Position numbers and translations under genes: made by a program. A stretch of DNA of 64,000 nt, taken from NCBI GenBank assembly GCA_965243385.1, contig CBDEUV010000002.1, positions 620,001 to 684,000 on the forward strand, given 5' to 3'. Positions 10,001-20,000 of this stretch are shown piece by piece (positions within the stretch are counted from its first letter, which is position 1; each line of letters starts with the position of its first letter). The stretch is from JANSYA01 sp965243385. Lineage in GTDB: Bacteria; Spirochaetota; Leptospiria; Leptospirales; Leptonemataceae. The notes under the pieces were generated by a model. It searched no databases. It saw only the letters and a program-made list of their open reading frames with translations, and was not told the DNA's origin.

Positions 10001-12282
10001 CGCGTGCCCGCTTTCCAGTTGTATTCCGCGAGAGACAGCTTCTCCGCGGGATCCGTTAACAGATCGATCCCTTCGTTAAACTGATTTACGATGTCGAAAA
10101 TGCGATCTTCGATTTCCGCTTCGCTGCTGTGCGAAAGCAACAATCGGCCGATCTTCAGGTGGACCTCTTTCTTTTGATCCTCGTCGAAGAGCTCATTGCT
10201 CGCCTGTTGAACCCGGTCATGCGCGAATTTAAATGTCGCTTTCGCAATCTCAGAATGGTCGACTTCGTGGGCCTGTTGAATCAGGCGATAGGTTTCGTCC
10301 AGTGGAAGAATCATCGACTCCTCCACAGCAGGCCACAGATCTTCAAGAGTCTCGCGCGCGTCTTTTTCGTGAATGATCGATAGAATATTTAGATCGAATT
10401 TATTACCAATACACGAAGCGAGCTTGATCACGTCCTGAGTCGCCTGTCCCAATCGCGATAGTTTTTGGGTCATCAGCTCAACGACGTTGTCGGTGATGCT
10501 GAGATTGCCGATATGCGCGACGTCCCAGACCCAGCCCTGACTGAAATCGAACCGTAAATGCCCGTTTTCGTACAGATCTTTCAGCAATTCCGTTGTGAAA
10601 AATGCGTTCCCGCTGGTCTTATTATAAACCAGCCCTGTAAGCTCCGCAATTGCGCCAGTTTCAACGAGCAACGCGTCGGCCACCAGCTGACTCACGTCGG
10701 TCATCGTCAGATTCTGGAGCACAATATCGTGAACGGGCACCTGAGCCTTTTCGATTTCCTTCGTCGTAAGCACGAAGGGATGCGAAGCGTCGACTTCGTT
10801 ATCCCGATAAGCGCCAATCAATAAAAAGTAGCTGCTATCCGGATCGGTCATCAAAGTCTTGATCAACCCCAGCGAAGCGCTATCGGCCCATTGCAAATCG
10901 TCTATGAATACGACCAACGGGTGCTCCGGCTGCGCGATCGCGCGCACGAAGTTTTGAAAGACCTGATTAAAACGGTTCTGGGCTTCCTGGGCGCCGAGTT
11001 CGGGCACCGGAGGCTGGGCTCCGATCACATTTTCGAGTCCTGGAATAATGCTGATCAGGACGCTGCCGTTTTCGCCCACAGCGTCCAGAATACGCTGCTT
11101 CCACTTTTCGAGCTGTTCCGCACTTTCGGTTAAAAGCAGCTGGGTTAAGTCTTCGAACGCCTGCTGAATTGCGTAGTACGGAATATTGCGTTGAAACTGG
11201 TCATATTTACCGGCGATGAAATTGCCGCGCTTGGCCGTAATCGGCTTGTGCACTTCATTCACGAGCGCGGATTTTCCAACGCCGGGTACGCCGGAAACCA
11301 GCATCATCTCGCAGGCCCCGGCCGAAGCGCGATCGAAAGAGTTCAACAGAGTAGTCAGTTGCTCTTCGCGGCCGTACAGTTTTTGCGAAATCTGAAAGAC
11401 GCCCGAGAAGTCTTTCGAACCCAATTCGAATTTTTCGATCTGACCGTCCGCTAATAGCTGCAGGCACTGTTCCAGATCATGCTTTAGACCCAGGGCTGAC
11501 TGGTAACGCTCTTCAGCGTTCTTGGCCATCAAACGTTCGACAATATCCGAAAGCACTTCCGGGACCTTGGAGTTGACTCTGTGAACTGACTCCGGCATCC
11601 GGGCGATATGCGAATGCACCAGCTCCATGGGATCGCGGTTTTCGAACGGCAGCCGGCCAGTCAGAACTTCGTAGAAAGTAACGCCGAGCGAGTACAGATC
11701 GGTGCGATAGTCGACGACGCGATTCATACGCCCGGTTTGTTCCGGTGAAACGTAGGCGAGCGTGCCTTCGAGCACCTCGGGATTCCCGAGGTGCTGCGTC
11801 TTAACATTGAGTTTGGACGAGATACCAAAGTCGATCAACTTAACGACATTGGTATCGGGGTTTACCAGAATATTCTGAGGCTTGATATCTTTGTGAATAA
11901 TGCCGGCGGCGTGAATCGAGCTCAGATGCGAAGCCAGAATTCGTGCGATCTTTAAGAATGATCGCACGGCCAGGCGCCCGGATCCAACCAGATCCTTGAG
12001 AGAAATGCCCCCAAAATCTTCCAGAATCAGGGCAACCGCGCCTGAAGATTCCTGCAATGCCAGAGGCCGCGCGACAACTTCGTCGCCGAGCTCCTTGCCG
12101 AACTCAAATTCCTGCTGGAGCTTGCCCATTTCCCGGAGGCCCGGATCCGGATTTCGCAGTAATTTCACGACCACGGGGTCGCCGCTTTCTTCCAGGCGGG
12201 CTCGATAGACTACCGTCAGATTGCCTTCATGAATTTTATCGCCGAGTGAATACTGATATGTCGAAATCGTCTCGTTTGCCAT
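7024..12282 (-). CDS. Giant Ser/Thr kinase - AAA ATPase - GAF - SpoIIE phosphatase signalling protein
   Basis: This 1,752-residue cytoplasmic protein combines opposing enzymes. The kinase domain (about 10-275) has the lysine in VVVKLL, the catalytic loop HKDIKPQN and DFG. An AAA/NACHT-like ATPase follows, with the Walker A motif GVPGVGKSAL and the Walker B-like VVFIDDLQWAD. A long helical-repeat region comes next, then a GAF sensor (about 1330-1480), a short helix and a C-terminal SpoIIE-type PP2C phosphatase (about 1520-1752, with GGDYYDYY and DVTGHGLNSG). Proteins of this build are common in Leptospirales and cyanobacteria and probably act in partner-switching cascades. The STAS protein at 39476 is a conceivable but unproven target. 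An AGGTGG Shine-Dalgarno sequence lies 10 bases before the ATG. It sits downstream of the polyketide operon on the same strand, 337 bases away. Confidence 0.93.
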   Translation of the reverse strand: MANETISTYQYSLGDKIHEGNLTVVYRARLEESGDPVVVKLLRNPDPGLREMGKLQQEFEFGKELGDEVVARPLALQESSGAVALILEDFGGISLKDLVGSGRLAVRSFLKIARILASHLSSIHAAGIIHKDIKPQNILVNPDTNVVKLIDFGISSKLNVKTQHLGNPEVLEGTLAYVSPEQTGRMNRVVDYRTDLYSLGVTFYEVLTGRLPFENRDPMELVHSHIARMPESVHRVNSKVPEVLSDIVERLMAKNAEERYQSALGLKHDLEQCLQLLADGQIEKFELGSKDFSGVFQISQKLYGREEQLTTLLNSFDRASAGACEMMLVSGVPGVGKSALVNEVHKPITAKRGNFIAGKYDQFQRNIPYYAIQQAFEDLTQLLLTESAEQLEKWKQRILDAVGENGSVLISIIPGLENVIGAQPPVPELGAQEAQNRFNQVFQNFVRAIAQPEHPLVVFIDDLQWADSASLGLIKTLMTDPDSSYFLLIGAYRDNEVDASHPFVLTTKEIEKAQVPVHDIVLQNLTMTDVSQLVADALLVETGAIAELTGLVYNKTSGNAFFTTELLKDLYENGHLRFDFSQGWVWDVAHIGNLSITDNVVELMTQKLSRLGQATQDVIKLASCIGNKFDLNILSIIHEKDARETLEDLWPAVEESMILPLDETYRLIQQAHEVDHSEIAKATFKFAHDRVQQASNELFDEDQKKEVHLKIGRLLLSHSSEAEIEDRIFDIVNQFNEGIDLLTDPAEKLSLAEYNWKAGTRAMKSSAFQSAVTYLKLAGSTLDESTAWKEHQELIWNIYADRASAEFSSTMLDESEKDILYALERSKTEDQRVRLYQTYLGVLFLQSRHDDGVQVSRTALKSLGIKMPKKIGKAHVGYQYVRFRLALGFRKAAALLNLPVLKNQRVLNICKIIFDATPATYIVAPDAMGYICLLMARKCLAHGNSIYAPFAYVMVSVAQTGVTKEFKTADEFSRMALELNEKFPDVEVLGRVNFVHNGMPHHWRSPIADHVEYMNLSRQCFRETGNVHWRQYSVAFCRTQSILYYDKPLSEIDEENLVFYKDHFVSNDREVILNQYFLMKFIRMLRQEPMDDVPNDLDFDEEKYDREMHEPGNYVVRNYYFAFKMIEAYTFGKYEEALGFAKKSFRIVIEVLGLLLDQAARFYYVLTVLAMKDRMSFWQRLRVKIPYKLNRFLLKHAAKNCPENFQSQFTLVLAEEARVRGKEDRAEELYDQAIEEAEQAGIPFLRALSNELAGKFYLTQKKRKFAGMYLQEAYRQYTRWGAVAKTKDMVAQYPDLLRTASVTGGRVGSTRQTTTGTLHTVGTTTSTNSTGSTSGLDISTVIKATQAISGEIVLENLLAKLMKNVIENAGAERACLLMEKEGVLYLEAEDSTTMSDPIVLKSIPLAEANVPAAVIQYVFRTGQDVVLTDAASEGKFTRDEYIVENKTKSLICHPVTNQGKTMGLLYLENNLTTNAFTPDRLEVLSILASQTAISLTNSRLVAEETERQKLQKEMEMAKSVQMSILPQETEDEHYNIAAHMTPAEQVGGDYYDYYHLNGSRWIAIGDVTGHGLNSGLLMLMAQTGFSTYLNSTTQPDTKELFKAVNRTLYDNMATRTKQNLYMTFTALKADAEGNFEYVGKHEDILVWRQATGKVETIKTDGVWMGIVPDVDNMVEKSNFRLEAGDFIILFTDGVIECRNRNREQFDTERLVSVIEENAAEGITAVKDRIVTACFEFMDHQDDDVTLFLMQKK

Positions 12283-12358
12283 CTGTTGTGTGCCACCTGC
12301 GCAGGATCATGGAGCGCAAACCCGGAATGAGTCTAGACTATGTCACTAAGCCCCGGAG

Positions 12359-12381
12359 CGCCCGGGACCGTTACCCGGGCG
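12359..12381. repeat. Perfect inverted repeat upstream of the kinase gene
   Basis: CGCCCGGG-accgtta-CCCGGGCG has 8-bp arms and a 7-base loop. It lies 77 bases before the kinase start codon, a position that would suit either an operator or a 5' UTR hairpin. Confidence 0.45.
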
Positions 12382-12475
12382 AGCGTCCGTGGATTTCCGC
12401 AATCTGGCAACTCAAAAAAGAAAACTCTTAATATTAATGAAAAGTGCACAAGCGCGCCGTGGCGCGACACAGTCG

Positions 12476-12495
12476 GCTGTCGCAGCAGCGACAGC
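12476..12495. repeat. Perfect inverted repeat in the spacer after the polyketide operon
   Basis: GCTGTCGC-AGCA-GCGACAGC has 8-bp arms and a 4-base loop. It lies about 125 bases after the last gene of the polyketide operon. There is no T tract on either side, so it is at best part of a terminator region. Confidence 0.4.
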
Positions 12496-12619
12496 GGAAG
12501 CGAAAGTCCGGGGGCACCCGGCGCCGACAGGGTGCGATTCAGTGATAGTTTACCCGAAGAGCGGGAATCGGCACGGCCCGGCGGCGGCGAAACGGCGGCG
12601 TGGGCAGGTCTCTGAGCTT

Positions 12620-13084
12620 TTAATGGTCTTCAAGTAACTCACCGATGCACGGCAAGCATCCCAGGGCGGTGAAAAAGGTCTGGGCGTCGAAGGTGTGCCA
12701 GTCTTCAGCCAGTCGTCCGTCCTTAATGCGCCATATTCCCACGCCCTGAATCGACAGACCGCGGTGGCATGGCTCGATTTGGAAGAACTTCCCGGTGTGC
12801 GTGCCTTCGATCCAGTACTGCGCGGAGAGCCGATCGGATCCGTAACAGATGGATTCGTCTTTGAGCGTGATGCGCATGTCGGGGAACGCGTCCCTGTATA
12901 TTTTTACGAGTTTTCGCACGCCGGCGTGGCTCACGATGCCCGGAGCCGCCGGATCGTGGCGAACGTAGTCGGGTGTATAGAGCTCCTCAAGAGCGTCCGG
13001 ATTCTCGCCGGCCCAGATTTCGCGTAAGACTCTCCTGACGACTTTTTCGAGGTCCGTTGCGGCTGCGGTTTGTATTGCTGACAT
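12620..13084 (-). CDS. SnoaL-like / ester-cyclase family protein at the end of the polyketide operon
   Basis: This 154-residue protein has the SnoaL / NTF2-like pattern: an N-terminal helix, LEELYTPDYVRHDP, then AFPDMRITL, and a C-terminal strand with GVGIWRIKDGRLAEDWHTFD. Relatives include polyketide cyclases that close rings by aldol chemistry, but many have unknown substrates. A GGAGA ribosome-binding site lies 7 bases before the ATG. It is the last gene of the operon, 44 bases after the thioesterase gene on the same strand, so action on the polyketide product is a reasonable inference. The fold assignment is firmer than the reaction. Confidence 0.8.
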   Translation of the reverse strand: MSAIQTAAATDLEKVVRRVLREIWAGENPDALEELYTPDYVRHDPAAPGIVSHAGVRKLVKIYRDAFPDMRITLKDESICYGSDRLSAQYWIEGTHTGKFFQIEPCHRGLSIQGVGIWRIKDGRLAEDWHTFDAQTFFTALGCLPCIGELLEDH

Positions 13085-13128
13085 ATAGATTTCTCCAGAT
13101 AGGATTACTAATTTTTAAGCACCCCGGC

Positions 13129-14025
13129 TTAGCTGACGGCCTTGATCACTTTTTGTAATTTCGAAACCAGGGTGCGCATCAAATACTCCCGATGAGTTTG
13201 CATATAGAAGTGATTGCCCGGATACATCGTGATATCGTATTCTCTCGTGGTCTGCTTCTTCCACTCTTCGATCTCTTCTACGATGACCAGCTTGTCCTGG
13301 ACGGCGCCGAAAGTCGACAGTGGAATATCCAGCGGCGGCTCGTCGATGTACTGGTAAGCCCGTAACAGGTCCAGATCCGCGTCCATTACAACCCGGGCCA
13401 GGGTCATCAGTCCAAGGTTGTCCAGGACTTCTTTCGGGGTTCCGCCCAGCTCTACGAAGAAATCGTCCACCATGCCTTCCGGAATATTAAAAATAATCGA
13501 TTCGCGTTCCGGTTTCGGAATATGCGGACTGATGAACGACGAAATAAACATATGCAGGGGTAGGGCGGCGCCGAGTCGGCGCAGTTGACGCACGACTTCG
13601 AAGCTTGTCAGCCCCCCCATGCAGTGCCCGAATGTTACGAAGGGTTTGTCCAGAAAGGGAACCAGATTCTGGGTCAGCGCCTGAATCATCGGCGAAAAGT
13701 CGCGATACGGAGTTTCATTCAGACGATCTTCACGACCCGGCAGCTGCACAGCGCAAAGTTCGATCTCTTCCGGTAGATCCTTCCACCAGTCGCGATACAG
13801 GGAACGGGCCCCGCCGGCATAGTGAAAATTGAACATGCGCAATCTCGCCTTCGGGTTTTCGTGTACGACGTGCACCCAGGGGTTCGCCTGTTCCGGCTGT
13901 CGTTCCGCTACAGCCGCGGCCGACCGGGCCGGCGCGACCGTCGCGACGCCGGCACGACTGGCGGGCGCGGCCGGTTTCGCGGATTTATTTTTAATCTTTG
14001 CGATGAGTTCTTGTTTTTTATTCAT
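13129..14025 (-). CDS. Type II thioesterase with a cysteine nucleophile
   Basis: This is an alpha/beta-hydrolase of the stand-alone thioesterase family that accompanies NRPS and PKS lines, where it clears wrong acyl groups from carrier domains or releases products. After a Lys/Ala/Pro-rich extension of about 55 residues, the core shows FNFHYAGGARSLYRDW, VQLPGREDRLNE, the nucleophile elbow GHCMGG (residue 135), an acidic residue near 245 and the histidine in GNHFYM near 272. The family normally has GHSMG, and the codon here reads TGC, so the nucleophile is Cys. It starts 4 bases after the end of PKS/NRPS C, which itself has no thioesterase domain, so this protein may be the release enzyme. The N-terminal extension could be a docking segment; that is speculative. 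Confidence 0.92.
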   Translation of the reverse strand: MNKKQELIAKIKNKSAKPAAPASRAGVATVAPARSAAAVAERQPEQANPWVHVVHENPKARLRMFNFHYAGGARSLYRDWWKDLPEEIELCAVQLPGREDRLNETPYRDFSPMIQALTQNLVPFLDKPFVTFGHCMGGLTSFEVVRQLRRLGAALPLHMFISSFISPHIPKPERESIIFNIPEGMVDDFFVELGGTPKEVLDNLGLMTLARVVMDADLDLLRAYQYIDEPPLDIPLSTFGAVQDKLVIVEEIEEWKKQTTREYDITMYPGNHFYMQTHREYLMRTLVSKLQKVIKAVS

Positions 14026-14029
14026 CCAG

Positions 14030-17000
14030 CTAACCTTCCTCTTCTTCCAACAACTGACTGCGCACGATTTGTTTCAAATCGTCCTGCGAGAGATTCTCGA
14101 GCTCTTTGAGCGCTTCGTCCAGTGCCAGATCTTTTTCGCGCTGCGCCTTCCGCTGCAACACAATTTTTCCAAGCTCCGAGATCGTGGGCGCCAGGTACAG
14201 GCTGCGAACCGGCAAATCGATGTCCAGCTCCTCGCCGATCCGCGAGACGGCCACTATGGCCAGCAACGAATCCCCGCCCAGATCAAAAAAATTATTATAG
14301 ATCCCGACCGTAGCGTATTCTCGTTTGAGAACCTCGACCCAGACCGTCTGAATCACCCCTTCAATCGAAGTCCGCGGGCTCACGTAAGTAAGTTCCGCTT
14401 CGTAGTAGTTATTGTCCGGGAAACGCAGTGCGGTGTCGTTTATGGTCCCGTCGGGAAATTCGGGCAAGGAACCCAGAATGACGAAACTGGTCGGAATCAA
14501 ATAGTACGCCAGGCGCGTTTGCAAAAACGTTCGTAGCTGCGTGATGCTGAGCTGCTGATGTTCTTTGAAATGCATGATAAACTCATGCAGTCGCTCGCGG
14601 GCCTCTTGATTCGGATCGAAGTTAAAACCGGTTCGGTTCTTCTTGTCCCGCCAGGCGAGAGTGCACAGCATGCGCGGCGGTTCGATGATGCCCGGCAGGT
14701 TCAGCGTGATAAAAACCTTTTTCCCGATCTCCCAGGAGTCCGGCGCGTCCAGAACGCTGATGCCGCTGGTCGAAATCTCACTCGCCGTTAAATCGATGCG
14801 CTGGCCGGTTTCCAGTTCCACCGAACAGCGTCGGCGTATGGGAACCCGCGGCATCTGGCTTTCATGAGCCATCGTGAATTGTTCCAGCTCAAGCAAATAG
14901 GCCAGACTTTTTTTCAACATGGACTCTTCGACGGGCGAGGTATTAAACTCAACGCCGGCCTGCCCCTGGCGGATCCATTTCACTTCCCCCTGCACCCGGA
15001 ATTCGTCGAAGAATCCAGGCAAGAGCAGAGTCATGCGCAATTCCATTCCGACTTTCCAGTCGGCCGGAATTCCCTGCAATCGCAAACCGCCTGAAGATAC
15101 GTCCTGGGTTACCAGCGTCACTTTCTCTTTGCTTTTGTCTTTGCTATCGTATTCGACGTGGCAGTAGATCGTCGTAATCAGACGATCGACGATTCGATCG
15201 GAAACGATGAACGCGATTACGCCGTTCGCTCCCAGATCTTTGTTCTGAGTTACGTAGGCCTCCGCGATGGCCGGATGTTCTTCGATCACCAGCTCGATCT
15301 CGCGTAGATTCATAGAACGCCCGCGAAATTTCGCGCTGCGATCTTCGGAGCCGACGAGTTGAATCTGTCCGTTTAAATTGTATCGGGCGCGCATGCCGGT
15401 CTTAAACATTCGAGCGCCCTTCTTCTTCGCAAAGGGATCTTTCAAAAAGCTTTCTTTTGTCGCGGTGGGATGGCCGCGATAGCCCCTGGCGAGCGAGCTT
15501 CCGCCCACGTACAGTTCACCGATAAAACCCAGCGGGACTTTGCGCAGGCGGTCGTCCAGAATGTACATCTGCGTTCCATCCACGGGGCGCCCGATGGGCA
15601 GATAATCCGGCCAGTCGCCGCTGCGCAGATCCGCCAGGCGATAGTTCGCGAAAGTCCCGGTTTCGAGTAAAGTGAAGCGGTAATTCACTTCGCAATACCC
15701 CAGCTTTTCGAGCATCTCGATTAACTGCTGGGTGACCGACATGCGGTCGCCGATCAAATTGATTTCACGCAGATAGCGCGGCGCCAGGTCCTGCTCGTAC
15801 GCGACCCGGGAAATACCCCGCAACAATCCCTGAGCCACGAAGATGCGCTCGATATAATTCTCCTGCATGAATTTGACCAGGTCCGAATCATGCCGATCCT
15901 TTTTCGATCTCAAGATCAATGAGCCGCCGGTCACCAGAGTGGCGAATATTTCGTAGTAGGCCACGAGCGAATTCACCGAATTATAGTGCAGCGTTCGCGC
16001 GCCCAATCCAAGCGAAGAGCTCTGCACATAGTATTTGAGTGAATGGGTGAACGCCTTATGATCCACTTCCGTGCCCAGCGGGAGCACCTTGTTTTTGGTG
16101 CTATAAAATACGAAGGCGGTCGCCTCGGGATCGTATTCCGGTATGGGCTTCTTCTTCGAGGCTTTCTTGAAAATACTCTTCGCCTCTTTATCGACGAGCA
16201 CCAGCTCGACCTTCGAATCGTCGAAGCGCTCCTCGTAGTGTTCGAGCGTCAACATCAGTTTCGCTTTCGAATCGTTAAGAAAGATATTCAGACGCGCGAT
16301 CGAGTACGCCGGATCCAGCGGCACGACCGCGTAACCGGCTTTTAATACTCCCAGAACCGAAATTAAGAACTCCGGCGAGCGTCCCATACAAATCACGACG
16401 GCCGAACCCGGTTTCAGGCCTTTCCCGAGCAAATATTGCGCGAGCTGATCGGCTTTCTGGCTTAATTCGCTGTACGCAAGCCGGCGTTTTCCCGACAGAA
16501 CCGCGACCGCCCCCGGCACCATATTCGCGACGTCGTCCACCAGCTCGTGCACAACGGGCGTGCGCAGATCGCCGGAAGGCAGAAGCGAATTTTCGCGCGG
16601 ATCCGCCGTGACGGACTCCGGGTTTTCCTGCCAGATCTTTTGAATCTGTTCGTCGACCGGCACCGCGTTGTAGTCGATCTCGCCCAGCGGCCGCTGCGGA
16701 TCTCTGACGGCGCTTTCTAAAAGCGTGTTCAGCGAAGCGGCGAATTGTTCCATCGTCGCCGCGGAATACAACTCCGCTTTGAAGCGAAACTCCAGGCGCA
16801 CGCCTTCCGGGCCGCTGTGGCACAGCGCGGCCATCTCGTCGAATGTTTCGGTTTTATCCAGATCCAGCGCGTCCACACCGAGTTCTTCGAGCAGCGGCGC
16901 GGCCTCCCCGGCTTCGGTGAAATGAACGGTAAAAGGCACGACCGGCGAACGGGCGGGATCGCGCAGCGGGTTGGTTTCGCGAATGATATCCTGGAACGGA

Positions 17001-20000
17001 TAGGCGCCGTGCTTTCGAATGTCCCCCAACATCTCTGTAATCTGCCCGACGAAATCCGCGAAGCTCGAGTCATCCCCGACCTTCGCCCGCAGAATCACGA
17101 GATTCGTCATAGCCCCGACGATGCTCTCGTCCCCGTCGGGGAGACGCAGATACAGGCCGACCGGAACGTCGTCGTGCCCCGTAATTCGCGCGAGCATCGC
17201 GGTATAAGCGGCGAGAATGACCGGCTCCAGACCTCCCAGACTCTGCACACCGGCCACGACATCTTCCGCCAGATCAAAGCCGACGGTTTCCGCTCGATAG
17301 GTATGCAGCGGCGGAATGCTGCGGGTCACCGGCAAACGCATCGCCGGCATATCGCCCTTCAAATATTCGCACCAGAATTCGCGATCCGCCTTAAATTCGG
17401 ATTCCGATTCCGATTTCGCGACGCGCGCCTGCGCGTATTCCTGAAATGAAACCGGCGCGTCGACGGGAGCCTGCCCCGCCGCCGTCTGAAGAAGTTCCCG
17501 ACAGACTTTTTTCAGGGACCCCTCGTCCAGAGCGATCGAATGCGCGACCGCGAGCAGGATATGCGCGCCGGACTCCAGAGGATAGAGCCGCACTCTCAAG
17601 AGCGGCGCCTCCGCGAGCTCGAAACCGGTTTCGATTTCGCGACTGAGTAAATCGAAAATCTCTTCTTCGTCGATCGACGCGCTGTCTATGATTTCGAAAT
17701 CGGGAGTGACCGCTTCGAAAATGAGCTGCGTGGCGACTCCGGTCTTCGCGACCACCGCGGTGCGCAGTACATCATAACGTTCGCTCAGTTCCCCTAACGC
17801 GGAGGAAATCCCCGCGGCGTTGAAATCGGCGTCCAGCAGATACGCGCTATGAACATTCGCCACACTGACCTGGGGCGCCAGCTGCGTGAGAAAAAAGACG
17901 CCTTCCTGTTCGGCGGAGAGCGGCGCTTCCGCGTACTGCTGTCCCGCGGCCGCGAAGGGCAGCTCAAGATTTTTGATTACGAACGAAGCCAGCTGCACGA
18001 TGCTTGAGCCGTCGACGATGCGCGCCGCCGACAGTTCATAGTCCAGATCGTTCTGAATCCGATTGCGCAGTTCCACGCCCATCAACGAATCGATGCCGAT
18101 TTCTTTCAACGGACGGTTTACGTCCAGCCGGGCGATAGGATAACGCATGATCTCCGCGACGTGGCGGGCCATATACGTCTGCACCAGTTTTTCGCGTTCT
18201 TCTTCCGTCGCTTCTGCCAGATGCTGCAGCGTCAGAGCTCCGTCCGGGCTTCCCTCCGCGCCGGAGGCGGCGGCTCCCCCGGCCTGAGCGGACGGCACGG
18301 CGGCGGCCTGCGCGACCAGATTGGAATACAGGGGCGAAACCGCCGCTTGCTGCATGGTTTTATAGAAACGATCCCAGTCGATGCGAATCGCAATCGGAGC
18401 CGCAAGGTCGCTGCCGATGGACGCGTCGAGGATTCGCAGCCCTCGACGAGAGGACAGACTGTGAATGCCGCGCGAAAGCAGGTTTTCGATCATGCGATTG
18501 CCGGTCTCGGATTGAGCGGCGAAACCGGTATCGGCCCAGGGACCCCAGATTACGCTCGTGGCCGGCAGACCCTGCGCACGGCGATACACCGCGAGATAAT
18601 CCAGAAACGAATTCGCGGCCGCGTAATTGGCCAGTCCGTCCGCCAGCCCCGTTACGGTGCCCGAGACGGATGAAAACAGAACGAAAAAATCCAGATCGGC
18701 GTCGCGCAAACACTTATGCAGCACCCAGCCGCCGTCGACTTTCGGCTGCAGCACTTTGCGCAGGGCGTCCGGCTCCAGGTCCATCACGGAGCGGCCCTCG
18801 AGTACGCCGGCGGAATGAATTACGCCTTTGATGGCGGGGTGCTTTTCGGAAGCGTAACTCTCGAGAAATCCCGCGAACTGCTCCTCGTTCGACGTGTCGA
18901 CGGCCGCGGTGATAATCGTGGCGCCAAGTCCCTCGAGATGCTGAACGGCCTTGATGCGCTCCAGAACGGATTCTTTATGAACGCTGTCCCACTCCGAACG
19001 ATCCGGCAGCGGGGTGCGGCCGAGCAGCGTCAGATGCGTCGCGCCGTTTTGAATCAACCAGCGCGCGACGAGCAATCCGATTCCGGTCAGACCGCCGGTG
19101 ATCATATAGCTGCTGGCCGAATCGATGCGCGTGCTCTGGGCCGCGATCGGCTTGATGTGCGTCATGCGAGCGACGTATCTTTCATTCGCCCGAACGCATA
19201 CATAATCCTCGGGGCTTCCGTTTTGAAATTCGGAATACAGAATGCGCGCGGCGTCGGCGGGTTCTAATCCGCTTTCCAGATCAATTAAGCCGCCCCAGGC
19301 AAGGGGATGTTCCATCGCGACCGCCCGGGCGAAACCCCAGAGCGTCGATTCGACCAGGGCCGCGGGCGTTTCGCCGTTCAGGCTCTGCACCCCGGCGGTG
19401 ACGAATCGTACCCGCGGCCGGTGATCGGACGGAACGGAATGCTGGGACTGGATCAGGCGTGCGGCGCTCATCAAAACGCGCTGGTGTACGGCTTCAATCG
19501 ACTCGACCGTAATCTCTTCGACCGCAAGCGAGTCGGTCGCCCAGAGATGCACGACCGTAAACTGCGACTCAGGGGCGGTTTGAATGAGTGTATCGCGTAA
19601 TTTGTTGAAGTCCGCCTGGCTATCCGGACGAACAGAGTACTGGCCGCGATCGAGCTCCTGAAAGCTGTCGCCGGGGAATACCAGAACGACCTCTTGGCCG
19701 GCCGCTTCGGCGAGTTCCGCCAGCGCTTTGCCGATCCCCTGCGTGTCGCACAGAATCAACCAGTGGGAAATCGGCGCCTGGACTTCATCGGGCGCGTTCT
19801 CTTGCGACCACTCCAGCTGGTACATCCAATCGACCAGGCTCTCGCCGTCAAGAGCCGACGCCGAAGCGCTCGCGACCGGTAGACTCAGCTGCGCCTGGCC
19901 CGCGTCCGCGAATAGATTGCGCCAGTCGATGCCAACGCCGGCGGCGAAGAGCCGACCCGTAGCCGCCAGCACCATGCGAAAGCTGTCCATATTCCGACGC

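Larger units (their letters stand above)
12283..12619. other. Intergenic region between the polyketide operon and the giant kinase
   Basis: This 337-base spacer has no credible gene. It contains two perfect inverted repeats, at 12359-12381 and 12476-12495. A third GC-rich palindrome (CGCGCC-GT-GGCGCG near 12452-12467) is followed on the minus strand by a T-rich stretch that could end the polyketide transcript. The kinase promoter should also lie here, but I cannot identify its boxes. Confidence 0.5.

Noticed and set aside
14030..14140. Terminal thioesterase or reductase domain at the end of PKS/NRPS C
   Set aside because: After the PCP only about 40 residues remain. They form a charged helix, too short for any release domain.
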